Shown here one piece after another: positions 50,841 to 59,294 of a stretch of DNA of 64,000 bases. The stretch spans positions 1 to 64,000 of the forward strand of contig CBDCGS010000003.1 in NCBI GenBank assembly GCA_965216915.1, in the 5' to 3' direction. Under the pieces are notes generated by a model, which did not search any database, was not told the origin of the DNA, and saw only the letters and a list, made by a program, of their open reading frames with translations. The stretch is from CBDCGS01 sp965216915. GTDB taxonomy: Bacteria > Pseudomonadota > Alphaproteobacteria > UBA828. The first letter of the stretch is position 1; every line of letters begins with the position of its first letter. A program made the translations under genes and the position numbers.

Positions 50841-51935
50841 CTATTGCACTTGCCCGACGATTCCCTTGACCAAGTAGTTCATTGCCCACAGCGAGCCGTC
50901 ATCGATGGTCTCACCGGCGGCCACGGCGAGCGAGCCGTCTTGCTTGGTGATCGGGCCTTGGAACACGTGCATCTCGCCGCTGACGATCTTCTCGCGGGCG
51001 GCCATCACGCGATCGACGACCTCCTGCGGGACGGAATCGCTGCAGCAGATCACCTCGGTGCCACCATCCTTGATACCCGGAAAGGCACCATACGCACCCG
51101 GCGTCCATGTGCCGGCGATGATCTTGTCGAATGTGGCCTTGAGGTGCCGCTCCCACACCCAGACCGAGGAGCACATCGTAGCGTCGGGGGCATATTCGCG
51201 CATGTCCCGATGGTAGCCCGTCGAGAGCAGGCCATTTTCTTGCGCGACGAGCTGTGTCGCGGGCGTGTCTTGATGCTGACCGAGAACGTCGACACCCAGC
51301 TCGACGAACGATTGCGCGGTCGCCCGTTCCTTGACCGGGTCGTACCACGCGTTGGTGAACGTGACGTAGACGGTGACGTCGGGATTGACCGCCTGCGCGC
51401 CCAGCGCCCACGCATTGACATTCCAAACGGTGATGCCGAGCGGGATCGCGGCGACGAAGCCGAGCTTGTTGGTCTTGGTCATGGCGCCGGCCACCATGCC
51501 GCAGAGATATTGGCTCTCGTAGGTCCGCGCGTAATAGGATTCGAGGTTCTTGCCGTTGTTGGTCGTGCCGGCGGCATTGATGAACGCGACGTTCGGATAT
51601 TCGGCGGCGAGTTCGACGAATGTGTCGCTGTAGCCGAAAGCCGAGCCGTTGATGATGTTGTAGCCGCGTTTGATGTAGCGCTCGACGACGGGGCGGATCT
51701 TGGAAGCGACCTCCTCGACCTTCTCGGTATAGGCGATCTCCCAACCCGTCGCGCTCTCGATTGCCATGCGCGCTTCATCCTGCGCCTGGACCCAGCCGCC
51801 ATCGTCTTTGACGTTGAAATAGACAAAGGCGATCTTGGGCTCGCCCTCGATCTTGACCTGAGCCTCCGCGTCACCGAACGAGGTGACGAGCAGACCGATG
51901 GCGGCGGCTGAGGCCGCGATCATTCTCCCAAACAT
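50841..51935 (-). CDS. BMP-family ABC transporter substrate-binding protein
   Basis: Periplasmic binding protein of the PnrA/BMP family, whose members bind purine nucleosides or related compounds. The 364-residue precursor has a signal peptide (IAASAAAIGLLVTSFG, cleavage after AEA), the typical KIAFVYFNVKDDGGWVQAQDEA start, YNIINGSAFGYSDTFVELA, and GQHQDTPATQLVAQENG. AGGGAG precedes ATG 51935. First gene of the ABC operon that runs down to 47190; a strong hairpin stands in its 5' leader. Ligand unproven. Confidence 0.92.
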   Translation of the reverse strand: MFGRMIAASAAAIGLLVTSFGDAEAQVKIEGEPKIAFVYFNVKDDGGWVQAQDEARMAIESATGWEIAYTEKVEEVASKIRPVVERYIKRGYNIINGSAFGYSDTFVELAAEYPNVAFINAAGTTNNGKNLESYYARTYESQYLCGMVAGAMTKTNKLGFVAAIPLGITVWNVNAWALGAQAVNPDVTVYVTFTNAWYDPVKERATAQSFVELGVDVLGQHQDTPATQLVAQENGLLSTGYHRDMREYAPDATMCSSVWVWERHLKATFDKIIAGTWTPGAYGAFPGIKDGGTEVICCSDSVPQEVVDRVMAAREKIVSGEMHVFQGPITKQDGSLAVAAGETIDDGSLWAMNYLVKGIVGQVQ

Positions 51936-52236
51936 CCTTCACTCCCTCTTGCTGGCGAAAAGCGCCATAACGCCCTGGGCCCGCTCGCCAGCTGTCGTCG
52001 AGCGGGCCCAGACGGCATAAACTTGACCACAATCGCACGAGGGCAACAATGGTTATGTCCGCACGCGCCGGGGCGATGGGCGCCCCGGTCTTCACGGCAA
52101 CGATCGCCATGGTTCCCACGCTAAGCGAAATGGGTGAGGCGATTGATTGCTCGGACCTATTCGCCTTAAGTGAATGTTCAGTACCGGTGGCTAAGGTTTC
52201 GAAAGCCCCCGTACCAGCAGTGGCACCCATCAAAAA
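51936..52236. other. 301-base divergent intergenic region
   Basis: Between the BMP operon and the histidine kinase gene. It holds the leader hairpin at 51975-52011 and, on the plus strand, a TTGACC at 52023-52028 followed after about 16 bases by AACAAT (52045-52050), a possible sigma-70-type promoter pointing to the kinase gene. A short open frame from 52049 has no convincing coding character. Base composition falls noticeably toward the kinase gene. Confidence 0.5.
51975..52011 (-). promoter_or_regulatory. strong leader hairpin of the BMP ABC operon
   Basis: A 13-base perfect stem (CTGGGCCCGCTCG/CGAGCGGGCCCAG) with an 11-base loop lies about 40 bases upstream of the binding-protein start. 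A second, smaller stem TGGCG/CGCCA with a U-rich loop (near 51952-51966 in the plus sequence) sits between it and the ribosome site. It matches no riboswitch class I recognise and could be a cis-acting control element or a terminator of upstream transcription. Confidence 0.45.
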
Positions 52237-53709
52237 ATGCTCGATGAACGGCCAACGTCGGAGTCCGCCGGGTCCGATCTCGATCCTGAAATTCAGGATC
52301 CCGTTGGCTATCGCTATAGGCTGAACAAATTCACACTCTATTTCGACGACCGCGAGGTCGAGACGAATTTTTCGAGAAGCTCGTTAAAGAAATCTCTTCC
52401 TATCATTCGTTTGTCGCTTGCTTTAGCAGCGTTACTTTATGGCGCTTTCGGATTTCTCGATTATGTTCTTCTCGGTCCCGACGCAGTTCCGATCTGGATT
52501 ATTCGTTATTGCGGTGTATGTCCCGCGCTGCTGATTGTAATGGCGCTCACCTACCATCCGCGCTTCTACTATTTTTCCCAACCGGCGCTGATCGTAAGCA
52601 CCATGTCGGCCGGCCTCGGCGTGGTCGCGATGACTGTTCTCACCGAACCGCCGACAAATTACTACTACTATGCCGGTTTGATCATGGTCGTGATCTTCGC
52701 CTCGACCCTGATCCGGTTGCGCCACCAATATTCAGCGGCGGCGGCTCTCGCCATGGTCGTGATCTACGAGATCGCGACGCTCACGCTCAACCCGGTTCCC
52801 GACACCGTGCTGATCAGCAACAATTTCTTCCTCATCATGGCGCTGTCGATCGGAGTCTTCGCAAACTACGCGCTCGAGCTCTATTACAGGAAGGAATATA
52901 TCAGCACGCAACTTCTGTTCCGCGAAAAAGCACGTACGGATGTACTTCTCCGAAAGACGCAGATCGCGAACGAAGCGAAGAGCAATTTCCTCGCGATCGT
53001 AAGTCATGAGTTGCGAACGCCCTTGAACGCGATCATCGGATTTTCGGAATTGATGAAGACACAAGTGTTTGGATCATTAGGGTCGGAAAAATACGAGGAC
53101 TACGTCAACGATATCCACGCCTCTGGCCAACACTTGCTCGAGATCATCAACGATATTCTCGATTTGTCCAAAGCCGAAGCCGGCAAATTGAAATTGGTCG
53201 AAAGCGAGGTGCAGCTCTCCGAGTTGATGGACGAAAGTGCCAAAATTTTTCGCGAGCCCGCGCTCGCCGCCGGGTTGCAATTCTCATCCGACATGGATCA
53301 GGACCTGCATCTACGGGTCGATCAGCGGCTGATCCGCCAGGTCATGGTCAACCTTTTGTCGAACGCCGTGAAGTTCACCGAGCAGGGTGGCTCGATCGAG
53401 GTCTCGACCGAGCGGCATAGGGGCGCTGGTTTCTCGATGGTCGTTTCCGACACGGGGATCGGCATCAAGAAGGAGGATCAGGAAAAGGTCTTGCAGCCGT
53501 TCGTTCAGGTGGAGAACGCCCTCTGCCGGTCACACGAGGGAACCGGCCTCGGCCTGCCGCTGGTGCAGAAGATCGTCAACCTGCACGGCGGCAAACTCAC
53601 CATCAATAGCCAGCTGGGTGTCGGGACGCGCGTGCGCGTGACGTTGCCGGAGGATCGGGTGTTGGGGCCCGCAGAGGCCCCGGACGTCGCTGTTGCAAAG
53701 AGCGCTTAG
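52237..53709 (+). CDS. membrane sensor histidine kinase with six-helix input domain
   Basis: A 490-residue inner-membrane kinase without an attached receiver. Six hydrophobic helices (about 56-78, 87-106, 115-135, 143-161, 165-184, 195-217) form the input part; the lead-in (TLYFDDREVETNFSR) is like that of some rhizobial adenylate cyclases. The catalytic part has H-box FLAIVSHELRTPLNAI (His257), N-box QVMVNLLSNAVKFTE, G1 VSDTGIGIKKED and G2 GTGLGLPLVQKI. The gene uses more AT-ending codons, including TTA, than its neighbours, hinting at separate ancestry. It faces the methyltransferase fusion gene, 63 bases between stops; no response regulator is adjacent. Confidence 0.92.
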   Translation: MLDERPTSESAGSDLDPEIQDPVGYRYRLNKFTLYFDDREVETNFSRSSLKKSLPIIRLSLALAALLYGAFGFLDYVLLGPDAVPIWIIRYCGVCPALLIVMALTYHPRFYYFSQPALIVSTMSAGLGVVAMTVLTEPPTNYYYYAGLIMVVIFASTLIRLRHQYSAAAALAMVVIYEIATLTLNPVPDTVLISNNFFLIMALSIGVFANYALELYYRKEYISTQLLFREKARTDVLLRKTQIANEAKSNFLAIVSHELRTPLNAIIGFSELMKTQVFGSLGSEKYEDYVNDIHASGQHLLEIINDILDLSKAEAGKLKLVESEVQLSELMDESAKIFREPALAAGLQFSSDMDQDLHLRVDQRLIRQVMVNLLSNAVKFTEQGGSIEVSTERHRGAGFSMVVSDTGIGIKKEDQEKVLQPFVQVENALCRSHEGTGLGLPLVQKIVNLHGGKLTINSQLGVGTRVRVTLPEDRVLGPAEAPDVAVAKSA

Positions 53710-53772
53710 TGGCACAACATCGCCACACGGATTGCAACGCCCAGGGCATCCCTGCGGGCCCGCGGGGCAGGG

Positions 53773-55308
53773 CTAGGGTTTCACAAGTTTCAGAATGACC
53801 ACCCGTTCGGTTGGGTCGGAGACGACGTCGAGCTGCGCGGCCGGCAGACCGCGCGCCATCGCGCGCATGTCGGCTTCGGTGCGGTAACGAACGCTCCAAT
53901 CGCAGATAAACTCCATGGGCCATTGGTTGCCGCCGGCGACATCGGCCATGTTGCCGATCAGGAGCTGGCCACCCGGCGCAAGCGTCTCATAGAGCGCGCT
54001 CACCAATTGATGGGCGCGCCGCGGCGTCAGGTAATCAATCAATCCCATCGAGTAGATCAGGTCCTGGGCGCCGAGCTGGCTGAAGACCTTGTTGTCGCGG
54101 AGGAGTGCGGCAAAGGAGACTTCGAATGGGCGAATCGCAGAGCCATCGGCGCGCCGCGTGAGAAGCGGATAGCAGCGCCCATGGGCGGTCGCGAGCGCAT
54201 CGTGGTCCTGATCGACCAGCGTCACGTTCAGCGCACCCGGCCCCGATGCGCCGTCGAGATAGCGCGCGATCTCCTCCGCGGGTCCGCAGCCAAGGCTCAT
54301 CAGGCTCACCGGTTCGTCGCCCGGCTTGTTGCGCACGCGCTGCGCGATCGTCTCCTGCGCCATATGCATGCGCGTCGCGATGCACTCGGCGACGTCCAGG
54401 CCAATCCGGTGCATGGCCTTGGCATAGAGGCTTTCACCGGCCGTCTCCCAGGCGTAGACCTGGCGCATCAGCTCGAAGTCACCCGGATAGCCGCGCGGCT
54501 TTTCGAAGCTCCGCCGCCAAATGGGGCCCGGCATGAAGGCCGGCGTCAGCATCCGCTCCGTGAAGTCCTTGGCGAATGCGAGCGCTTCGCGGCGCGGCAT
54601 GATGGCCCGCACGATTTCGTTTCCGCGGTGCCACAGCCGGCGCCACTCGGGCACGACCAATTCGTCGCAAAGCGCCAGGAAATCCTCCACCGCGGTCTCC
54701 GGCGATCCGCCGCAGCGCGCCGCGAAATCATCCGAGATCGCCCGCAGGCGTTGCAGGAAATGGAGCGTGTCGGCGCAGTGGAGGCGGTATTCGGGTTTAA
54801 TCGGGCTGAGCCTGGGCGCGTGTAGCTGATCAAGCTCATGGCGCAGTTGGATTTTCCGGCACTGCCCGACGAAACTGGGGACGTCGAGGTAGCCGCTCGT
54901 GAACGCGAGCGCCACCTTGGTGCGGAAGGGATTGGGCTCGATGCGGCGGATCTGGGCGCGTCCACGGTAAAGCACCAAGCGCCCGACGCCGATCTCGAGC
55001 GGCAGCTCCTCACCGATCTCGCCGGGGCCGTCGTCATCGGGGCGCGCCAAAACGGACAGGCCGCCCATGCTAAAATCGCCGAGTTCCAACGCGTGCTGAT
55101 TGATCCGCGCGAGCGGCGCGGGTTTCCCCAGCACCTCGCGGGCATGCAACCGCTCGGCGCGAAAGTAGATACCCCGATCCTCGGCACCGGTCAGCTCTTC
55201 ATAGGTTTTGTTGACCGGTTTGGGTGCCGGGACCACCGACGACGTCAGCTGATCGCGCGCGACCTGGCGCTCTGGGCTGATCCACCCGTAACTCTGCAGG
55301 GCCGTCAT
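53773..55308 (-). CDS. PilZ-like domain fused to PhcB-like SAM methyltransferase
   Basis: A 511-residue fusion. Residues about 44-150 look PilZ-like (RAERLHAREVL, then LGDFSMGGLSVLARP and RIEPNPFRTKVALAF), a fold that often binds cyclic di-GMP. Residues about 170-511 form a class I methyltransferase with helical N-terminal part, WRRSFEKPRGYPGDFELMRQVY, SAM-binding VSLMSLGCGPAEEIARY (338-346 core), acid VDQD and the late YSMGLIDYLTPRRAHQL. This part resembles PhcB-type enzymes that make 3-hydroxy fatty acid methyl ester signals, though that reaction is unproven here. ATG 55308 follows GGAGA. The PilZ assignment is tentative. Confidence 0.72.
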   Translation of the reverse strand: MTALQSYGWISPERQVARDQLTSSVVPAPKPVNKTYEELTGAEDRGIYFRAERLHAREVLGKPAPLARINQHALELGDFSMGGLSVLARPDDDGPGEIGEELPLEIGVGRLVLYRGRAQIRRIEPNPFRTKVALAFTSGYLDVPSFVGQCRKIQLRHELDQLHAPRLSPIKPEYRLHCADTLHFLQRLRAISDDFAARCGGSPETAVEDFLALCDELVVPEWRRLWHRGNEIVRAIMPRREALAFAKDFTERMLTPAFMPGPIWRRSFEKPRGYPGDFELMRQVYAWETAGESLYAKAMHRIGLDVAECIATRMHMAQETIAQRVRNKPGDEPVSLMSLGCGPAEEIARYLDGASGPGALNVTLVDQDHDALATAHGRCYPLLTRRADGSAIRPFEVSFAALLRDNKVFSQLGAQDLIYSMGLIDYLTPRRAHQLVSALYETLAPGGQLLIGNMADVAGGNQWPMEFICDWSVRYRTEADMRAMARGLPAAQLDVVSDPTERVVILKLVKP

Positions 55309-55382
55309 GGCCGTCGTTCTCCAGCGTCATTGCCGTGATGCTTGGCGGAGGCGGTGCGGACACCGCACCCGATCGAGTTGCG

Positions 55383-55392
55383 TTAACGTTAA
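55383..55392. promoter_or_regulatory. AT-rich palindrome upstream of the XRE-TolB-TPR gene
   Basis: TTAACGTTAA is a perfect ten-base palindrome in the 204-base space between the divergent methyltransferase and XRE-type genes. It stands out in this GC-rich sequence and is a possible operator, but short palindromes occur by chance. Confidence 0.25.
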
Positions 55393-55512
55393 GAGTGCGA
55401 AAACGCTGGCGTCGCCTGCCAAGGTGGGGGCAAAATGACGGAAGCAAGTCGGCTTTTTGCTGCCTTCGCGCGGAAAAGGGGTTAATTTTCAGTCGATTAA
55501 GGGTTTCAGCTG

Positions 55513-57063
55513 ATGGGCAAGAGTGCGGTGTCTCCGTTGGGCCTCGAAATCAGGCGCCGGCGGCGGGCGATCGGCGAGACTCAGGCCTCGCTGGCCGGCA
55601 AGCTCGGGGTTGATCGGGCGACGGTCGGCGAGTGGGAGCGGGGTGAGGTGCGGCCCTCGCCGCAGAGCATGCGCGGCATGATTCGCACCGGCCTGCTCAC
55701 GGCAGACGACGCCAAGCGGCTGATCACGTTTCCCGGCGAGGACCCCGGACCGGCGGTGCTGCGGCCTGCGGAGCTGCCGATCACGGCCGAGACTCGAGAC
55801 GAGGTGCCGCCCGTACCCGCGCCGCTCACCGATGATCGGTTCGAGGGATCGTCAGCCGTGCCGGGCTTCAACGGCCGGCCGGCGATCGCGGTGATGGCCT
55901 TCGAGAACAACAGCGACGACCGGTCGCAGGACTATTTCGCCGCCGGCGTCACGGAGGATGTCGTCGAGGGCCTCGGCCGCTGGCGCTGGTTCCCTGTCAT
56001 CGTGGTCGAGCCGATGACCCGGCCCCTGTCGCGCCCGGTGGACGTGCAGCGGCTCGGCGCCGAGGTCGGCGCGCGCTATGTCGTGCGGGGCACCGTGCGA
56101 CGTGCGGACGATCGGCTGCGGCTGACCGTCAATCTGATCGACGCCACCACGCGGATGCGCATGTGGGGCGAGCAGTTTGATCGCGAGCTCGCCGATATCT
56201 TCGACGTGCAGGACGACATCACCCGCAACATCGTGTCGCATTGCGCACCTGAGATCATGATGGCCGAATCCGAGCGCGCCGCGCGCGCCCGCCCGAATAA
56301 TCTGACATCGTGGGACGCCTTGGCGCGCGGCTTGTGGTTCCACAACCGGTTCAGCAAGACCGAAAACGAGATCGCGCGCGACCTGTTCAAGGAGGCGCTC
56401 AAGGCCGATCCCGACTCGGCCCTCGCGCTCGCGTGGATGTCGGCGACCCACATTTGGGACTATGTGATGGGCTGGTCACGGAGCCGCCGGCGCAGTCTTT
56501 CCATGGGGTTGGATTGCGCGACGCGCGCCTTCTCCGTCGATTCGCGCGAGACCACCGCGCGGGTGACCCTATCGGTCTGCTACGCCTATGCCGGCGATCT
56601 CGACCGAGCGAAGGAGGAGGGGGAGCACGCGATCTCCCTCAACCCGAGCCACGCGCTTGCCTATTCGGCGCTGGGGTGGGCGCAGCTTTTCCTCGGCGAC
56701 GCCACCGCTGCTCTCCGCTCCATGGAGACCTGCATGCGGCTGAGCCCGCGGGACCCCTATCGCCCGCATTTCCTGTCTGCGCAGTCGCTCGCCTACATCG
56801 TGCTGGGTGACTACGACCAGGCGGTCGAGCGTGCCCAGGCGGCGATTCGGGAGAGCCCCATGGCCGTGCGCGCGCATCATCGGCTGGCATGCGCCCTCGC
56901 GCTTCGGGGAGAGACCGCGCGCGCCAAGGCCGCCCTCGCCGATTCGCGACGCATCCTCCCGACCTTGACGCGGGATTATCTCGACAGCACGCACCCGTTC
57001 ACACGGTCCGAAGACCGCGCGCTGTTTTTCAAGGCCATGCGGCTTGCAGGCTGGCGGGGTTAG
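55513..57063 (+). CDS. XRE-type HTH + TolB-like + TPR regulatory protein
   Basis: A 516-residue protein with an unusual domain order. Residues about 9-60 form an XRE helix-turn-helix (RRRRAIGETQASLAGKLGVD and RATVGEWERGEVRPS). Residues 122-250 are the TolB-like N-domain found in adenylate-cyclase-associated proteins (RPAIAVMAFENNSDDRSQDY, GARYVVRGTVRRADDRLRLT, MRMWGEQFDRELADIFDVQDD region). The rest consists of TPR-type helices (LNPSHALAYSALGWAQLFLG and similar). Relatives usually carry a winged-helix or guanylate cyclase domain in place of XRE. A DNA-binding sensor role is inferred. ATG 55513 is preceded by AAGGG. Confidence 0.85.
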   Translation: MGKSAVSPLGLEIRRRRRAIGETQASLAGKLGVDRATVGEWERGEVRPSPQSMRGMIRTGLLTADDAKRLITFPGEDPGPAVLRPAELPITAETRDEVPPVPAPLTDDRFEGSSAVPGFNGRPAIAVMAFENNSDDRSQDYFAAGVTEDVVEGLGRWRWFPVIVVEPMTRPLSRPVDVQRLGAEVGARYVVRGTVRRADDRLRLTVNLIDATTRMRMWGEQFDRELADIFDVQDDITRNIVSHCAPEIMMAESERAARARPNNLTSWDALARGLWFHNRFSKTENEIARDLFKEALKADPDSALALAWMSATHIWDYVMGWSRSRRRSLSMGLDCATRAFSVDSRETTARVTLSVCYAYAGDLDRAKEEGEHAISLNPSHALAYSALGWAQLFLGDATAALRSMETCMRLSPRDPYRPHFLSAQSLAYIVLGDYDQAVERAQAAIRESPMAVRAHHRLACALALRGETARAKAALADSRRILPTLTRDYLDSTHPFTRSEDRALFFKAMRLAGWRG

Positions 57064-57078
57064 CGCGCGCCGCGCCCC

Positions 57079-58458
57079 TCAGCCCGACGACGAGCCCCCG
57101 TAGCGCCGCACGATCTCCTGGCCCGCGCGGCGCTCGGGAAGATAGGTCGTGCCGCCGAACACGATCTCGCGCACCCGCCCGTTCTTGCCGCGGATCAGGC
57201 GCGCCTCCTCGGCGAAGTTGCCGAGGCTGGTTGCGCGGCTGACCGACCCGTGGTCTCGCTTGGTCACGGTGATCTCCGACGCATCGACAAACGGCGTGGC
57301 CATGCCCGGATCGGCCACGAGCACGTGATCGCGCATCGGCACAAAGTCGAGCGTACGCCAGAGGCTCCACCAGCGGCCGCACCAGTCGCGGGTCTTCGCG
57401 GTTGGCGCGCCGCGGGCCCGGCAGGTCTGCAGGATCCTGATCAGGGCGTCCGACCAGGCCCAGGCCGGGCCGTCCAACGCATTGGTCATGACCGAGATCG
57501 AGAGGCCGCGCCCCGGCAGAACCACGGTGCGGCTCAGGCAGCTTTGGAAGGCGCCGGCATGGCCGAACCACGCCCAATCCCCAACCTTGCCGATCATGAT
57601 GCCGAGGCCGTAATGCCCACCGGCCGCCGCGTAGGGATCATGCCATTGCTGCCGGATCATTTCGTGCCGGCTCGCGCGCGATAGCACGCTGGACTTCGCC
57701 GCAGGGTCGAGGCGTCCGAAAAAGCGCGCAAGATCGCCCGCCGTCGAGACGAAGCCCGTCGCCGGCGCGAGCGCGTGCGTCGGGTTGTCGCCGGGCACGA
57801 CGAGCCGCCGCCCGAGCGGCAGCTTGCGCGTGTGCCCGCGTGCCACGGGCGCGCGCCCGGTGGCCGGGCCGTCGGGCATGGTCTCGCGCAGCCCGCTCTT
57901 GCCCACGATCTCGCGCGCGACCCAGTCGCCATAGGGCTCGCCCGTGACGGCCTCGATCACCAGGCCGGCGAGGCCGAAGCCATGGTTGGAATATTTGAAG
58001 CGCGTGCTCGCCTCGAGGAGCGGTGCGTCGGCAAGCGCGGCCCGCAGGTCTCGCGCGGAGAGAAACGGCCGGCGATCCTGCCACTGCCCGGCGTCCACGC
58101 CGTCGCGGATCAGGCCGGCACTGTGTGACAGCAGCTGGGTCAGCGTCGCCTCCGCGACACGCGGATGGAGCCCATCGACGAAGCGGCCGGCCGGATCGTC
58201 CAGACGCAGCTTGCCCGCTTCCCGCAGCTTCATGATGGCCGCGGCGGTGAACGTCTTGGAGTGGGACGCAACCCGGTGGCGATGGCGCGGCGTCAGCGCG
58301 CGGCCGGTCGTGATGTCCGCAACCCCGAAGGCGCGCTCCAAAACGAGCCGATTGTTGTGTGCGATGGCGACCGCGCAGCCCGGCTGTTCGGTGAGCCGCA
58401 TCTGGTATTCGAGCCACTGCGGGATGTAGTCCACCGCCGCCTTCAACCACGCATCCAT
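57079..58458 (-). CDS. serine hydrolase, beta-lactamase/class C family
   Basis: Serine beta-lactamase-like hydrolase (AmpC/esterase/D-aminopeptidase group), 459 residues. The SxxK nucleophile is in VASHSKTFTAAAIM; the YxN motif is KYSNHGFGLAG; the third, HxG-type motif is WFGHAGAFQSC. A C-terminal ~110-residue extension is beta-rich. No signal peptide, so likely cytosolic or acting on peptides/esters inside the cell. ATG 58458 follows GGGAGA; upstream in-frame ATG 58503 is less likely. It converges on the XRE-TolB-TPR gene. Confidence 0.88.
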   Translation of the reverse strand: MDAWLKAAVDYIPQWLEYQMRLTEQPGCAVAIAHNNRLVLERAFGVADITTGRALTPRHRHRVASHSKTFTAAAIMKLREAGKLRLDDPAGRFVDGLHPRVAEATLTQLLSHSAGLIRDGVDAGQWQDRRPFLSARDLRAALADAPLLEASTRFKYSNHGFGLAGLVIEAVTGEPYGDWVAREIVGKSGLRETMPDGPATGRAPVARGHTRKLPLGRRLVVPGDNPTHALAPATGFVSTAGDLARFFGRLDPAAKSSVLSRASRHEMIRQQWHDPYAAAGGHYGLGIMIGKVGDWAWFGHAGAFQSCLSRTVVLPGRGLSISVMTNALDGPAWAWSDALIRILQTCRARGAPTAKTRDWCGRWWSLWRTLDFVPMRDHVLVADPGMATPFVDASEITVTKRDHGSVSRATSLGNFAEEARLIRGKNGRVREIVFGGTTYLPERRAGQEIVRRYGGSSSG

Positions 58459-58707
58459 CAGACGTCTCCCTCGCCGAGGCCGGCTTTGCGCAAGCCATCG
58501 CATGGGTGTCGGACAAGCTCATCCTCGACCCAGGGAAGTCTATGGCGCGGCTCATGACGCTGTCCATGCGGCCTTGGAGCCCCGGCCGCGTTTGGGACTG
58601 CGGGCCCAGCGGACCGAGCGCCAATCAGATCTTAACCATTTCGTTTTGTTGTGCGCATGCGCTGCCGTCGGGCGGCGCCCGACTGATGCCAGGACCGAGG
58701 AGCCGCC

Positions 58708-59286
58708 ATGTCAACCGTGCGAAAGATTTCCGTGCTTGCCTTTGCGGCCGTGCTGTTTGTCGTGAGCGGCTGCATGTCACCGGACGGTGATTCCGTTATC
58801 GAAAAGCGCGCGGCCGTGGCCCAGATGCGCTCCGACACGCTGGCGGAGCTCTATCGGATCGAGCCTTACGCCAAGACCCGCATTGCGCAGGCGGTCGGCT
58901 ATGCGGTCTTCAGCAATGTCGGCGTGAACGTGATTCTGCTCTCAGCCGGCAGCGGCTACGGCGTCGTCAAGGACAACCGCACCGGCAAGAACACCTATAT
59001 GAAGATGGCCTCGGGCGGGATTGGCATCGGTCTCGGGGTCAAGGATTTCCGCGGAGTCTTCGTCTTCACGACCGAGGGCGCCCTGCGGCATTTCGTCGAG
59101 AGCGGCTGGGATGCCAGCGCGCAGGCCGATGCCGCCGCGAAAGCCGGCGACAAGGGCGGCGCTTGGGCCGGCGCGGTGGATGTCGCGCCGGGCATCAAGC
59201 TTTACCAGATCACGGAAAGCGGCCTCGCGCTGCAGGCGACGATCCAAGGCACGAAATATTGGAAGGACAGCGAACTCAACTCGTGA
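58708..59286 (+). CDS. SYLF/YSC84 domain lipoprotein
   Basis: A 192-residue predicted lipoprotein of the SYLF (YSC84-related, lipid-binding) family. The signal sequence ends in the lipobox VVSGC (Cys22). The domain reads YAVFSNVGVNVILLSAGSGYG, then KMASGGIGIGLGVKDFRGVFVFT and a C-terminal ITESGLALQATIQGTKYW. SYLF proteins interact with phosphoinositides in eukaryotes; the bacterial role is unclear. Coupled closely to the next lipoprotein gene. Confidence 0.88.
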   Translation: MSTVRKISVLAFAAVLFVVSGCMSPDGDSVIEKRAAVAQMRSDTLAELYRIEPYAKTRIAQAVGYAVFSNVGVNVILLSAGSGYGVVKDNRTGKNTYMKMASGGIGIGLGVKDFRGVFVFTTEGALRHFVESGWDASAQADAAAKAGDKGGAWAGAVDVAPGIKLYQITESGLALQATIQGTKYWKDSELNS

Positions 59287-59294
59287 GTGCCAGG

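Noticed and set aside
53750..53772. Hairpin CCCTGC/GCAGGG between the kinase and methyltransferase genes as an intrinsic terminator
   Set aside because: The stem is short, the loop is itself self-complementary, and no T-tract follows on either strand.
52237..55308. Complete Phc-type quorum-sensing system
   Set aside because: No PhcR or PhcQ homologue is adjacent, the kinase lead-in resembles cyclase-type membrane domains, and the two genes converge instead of forming an operon. Only a weaker hypothesis is kept.
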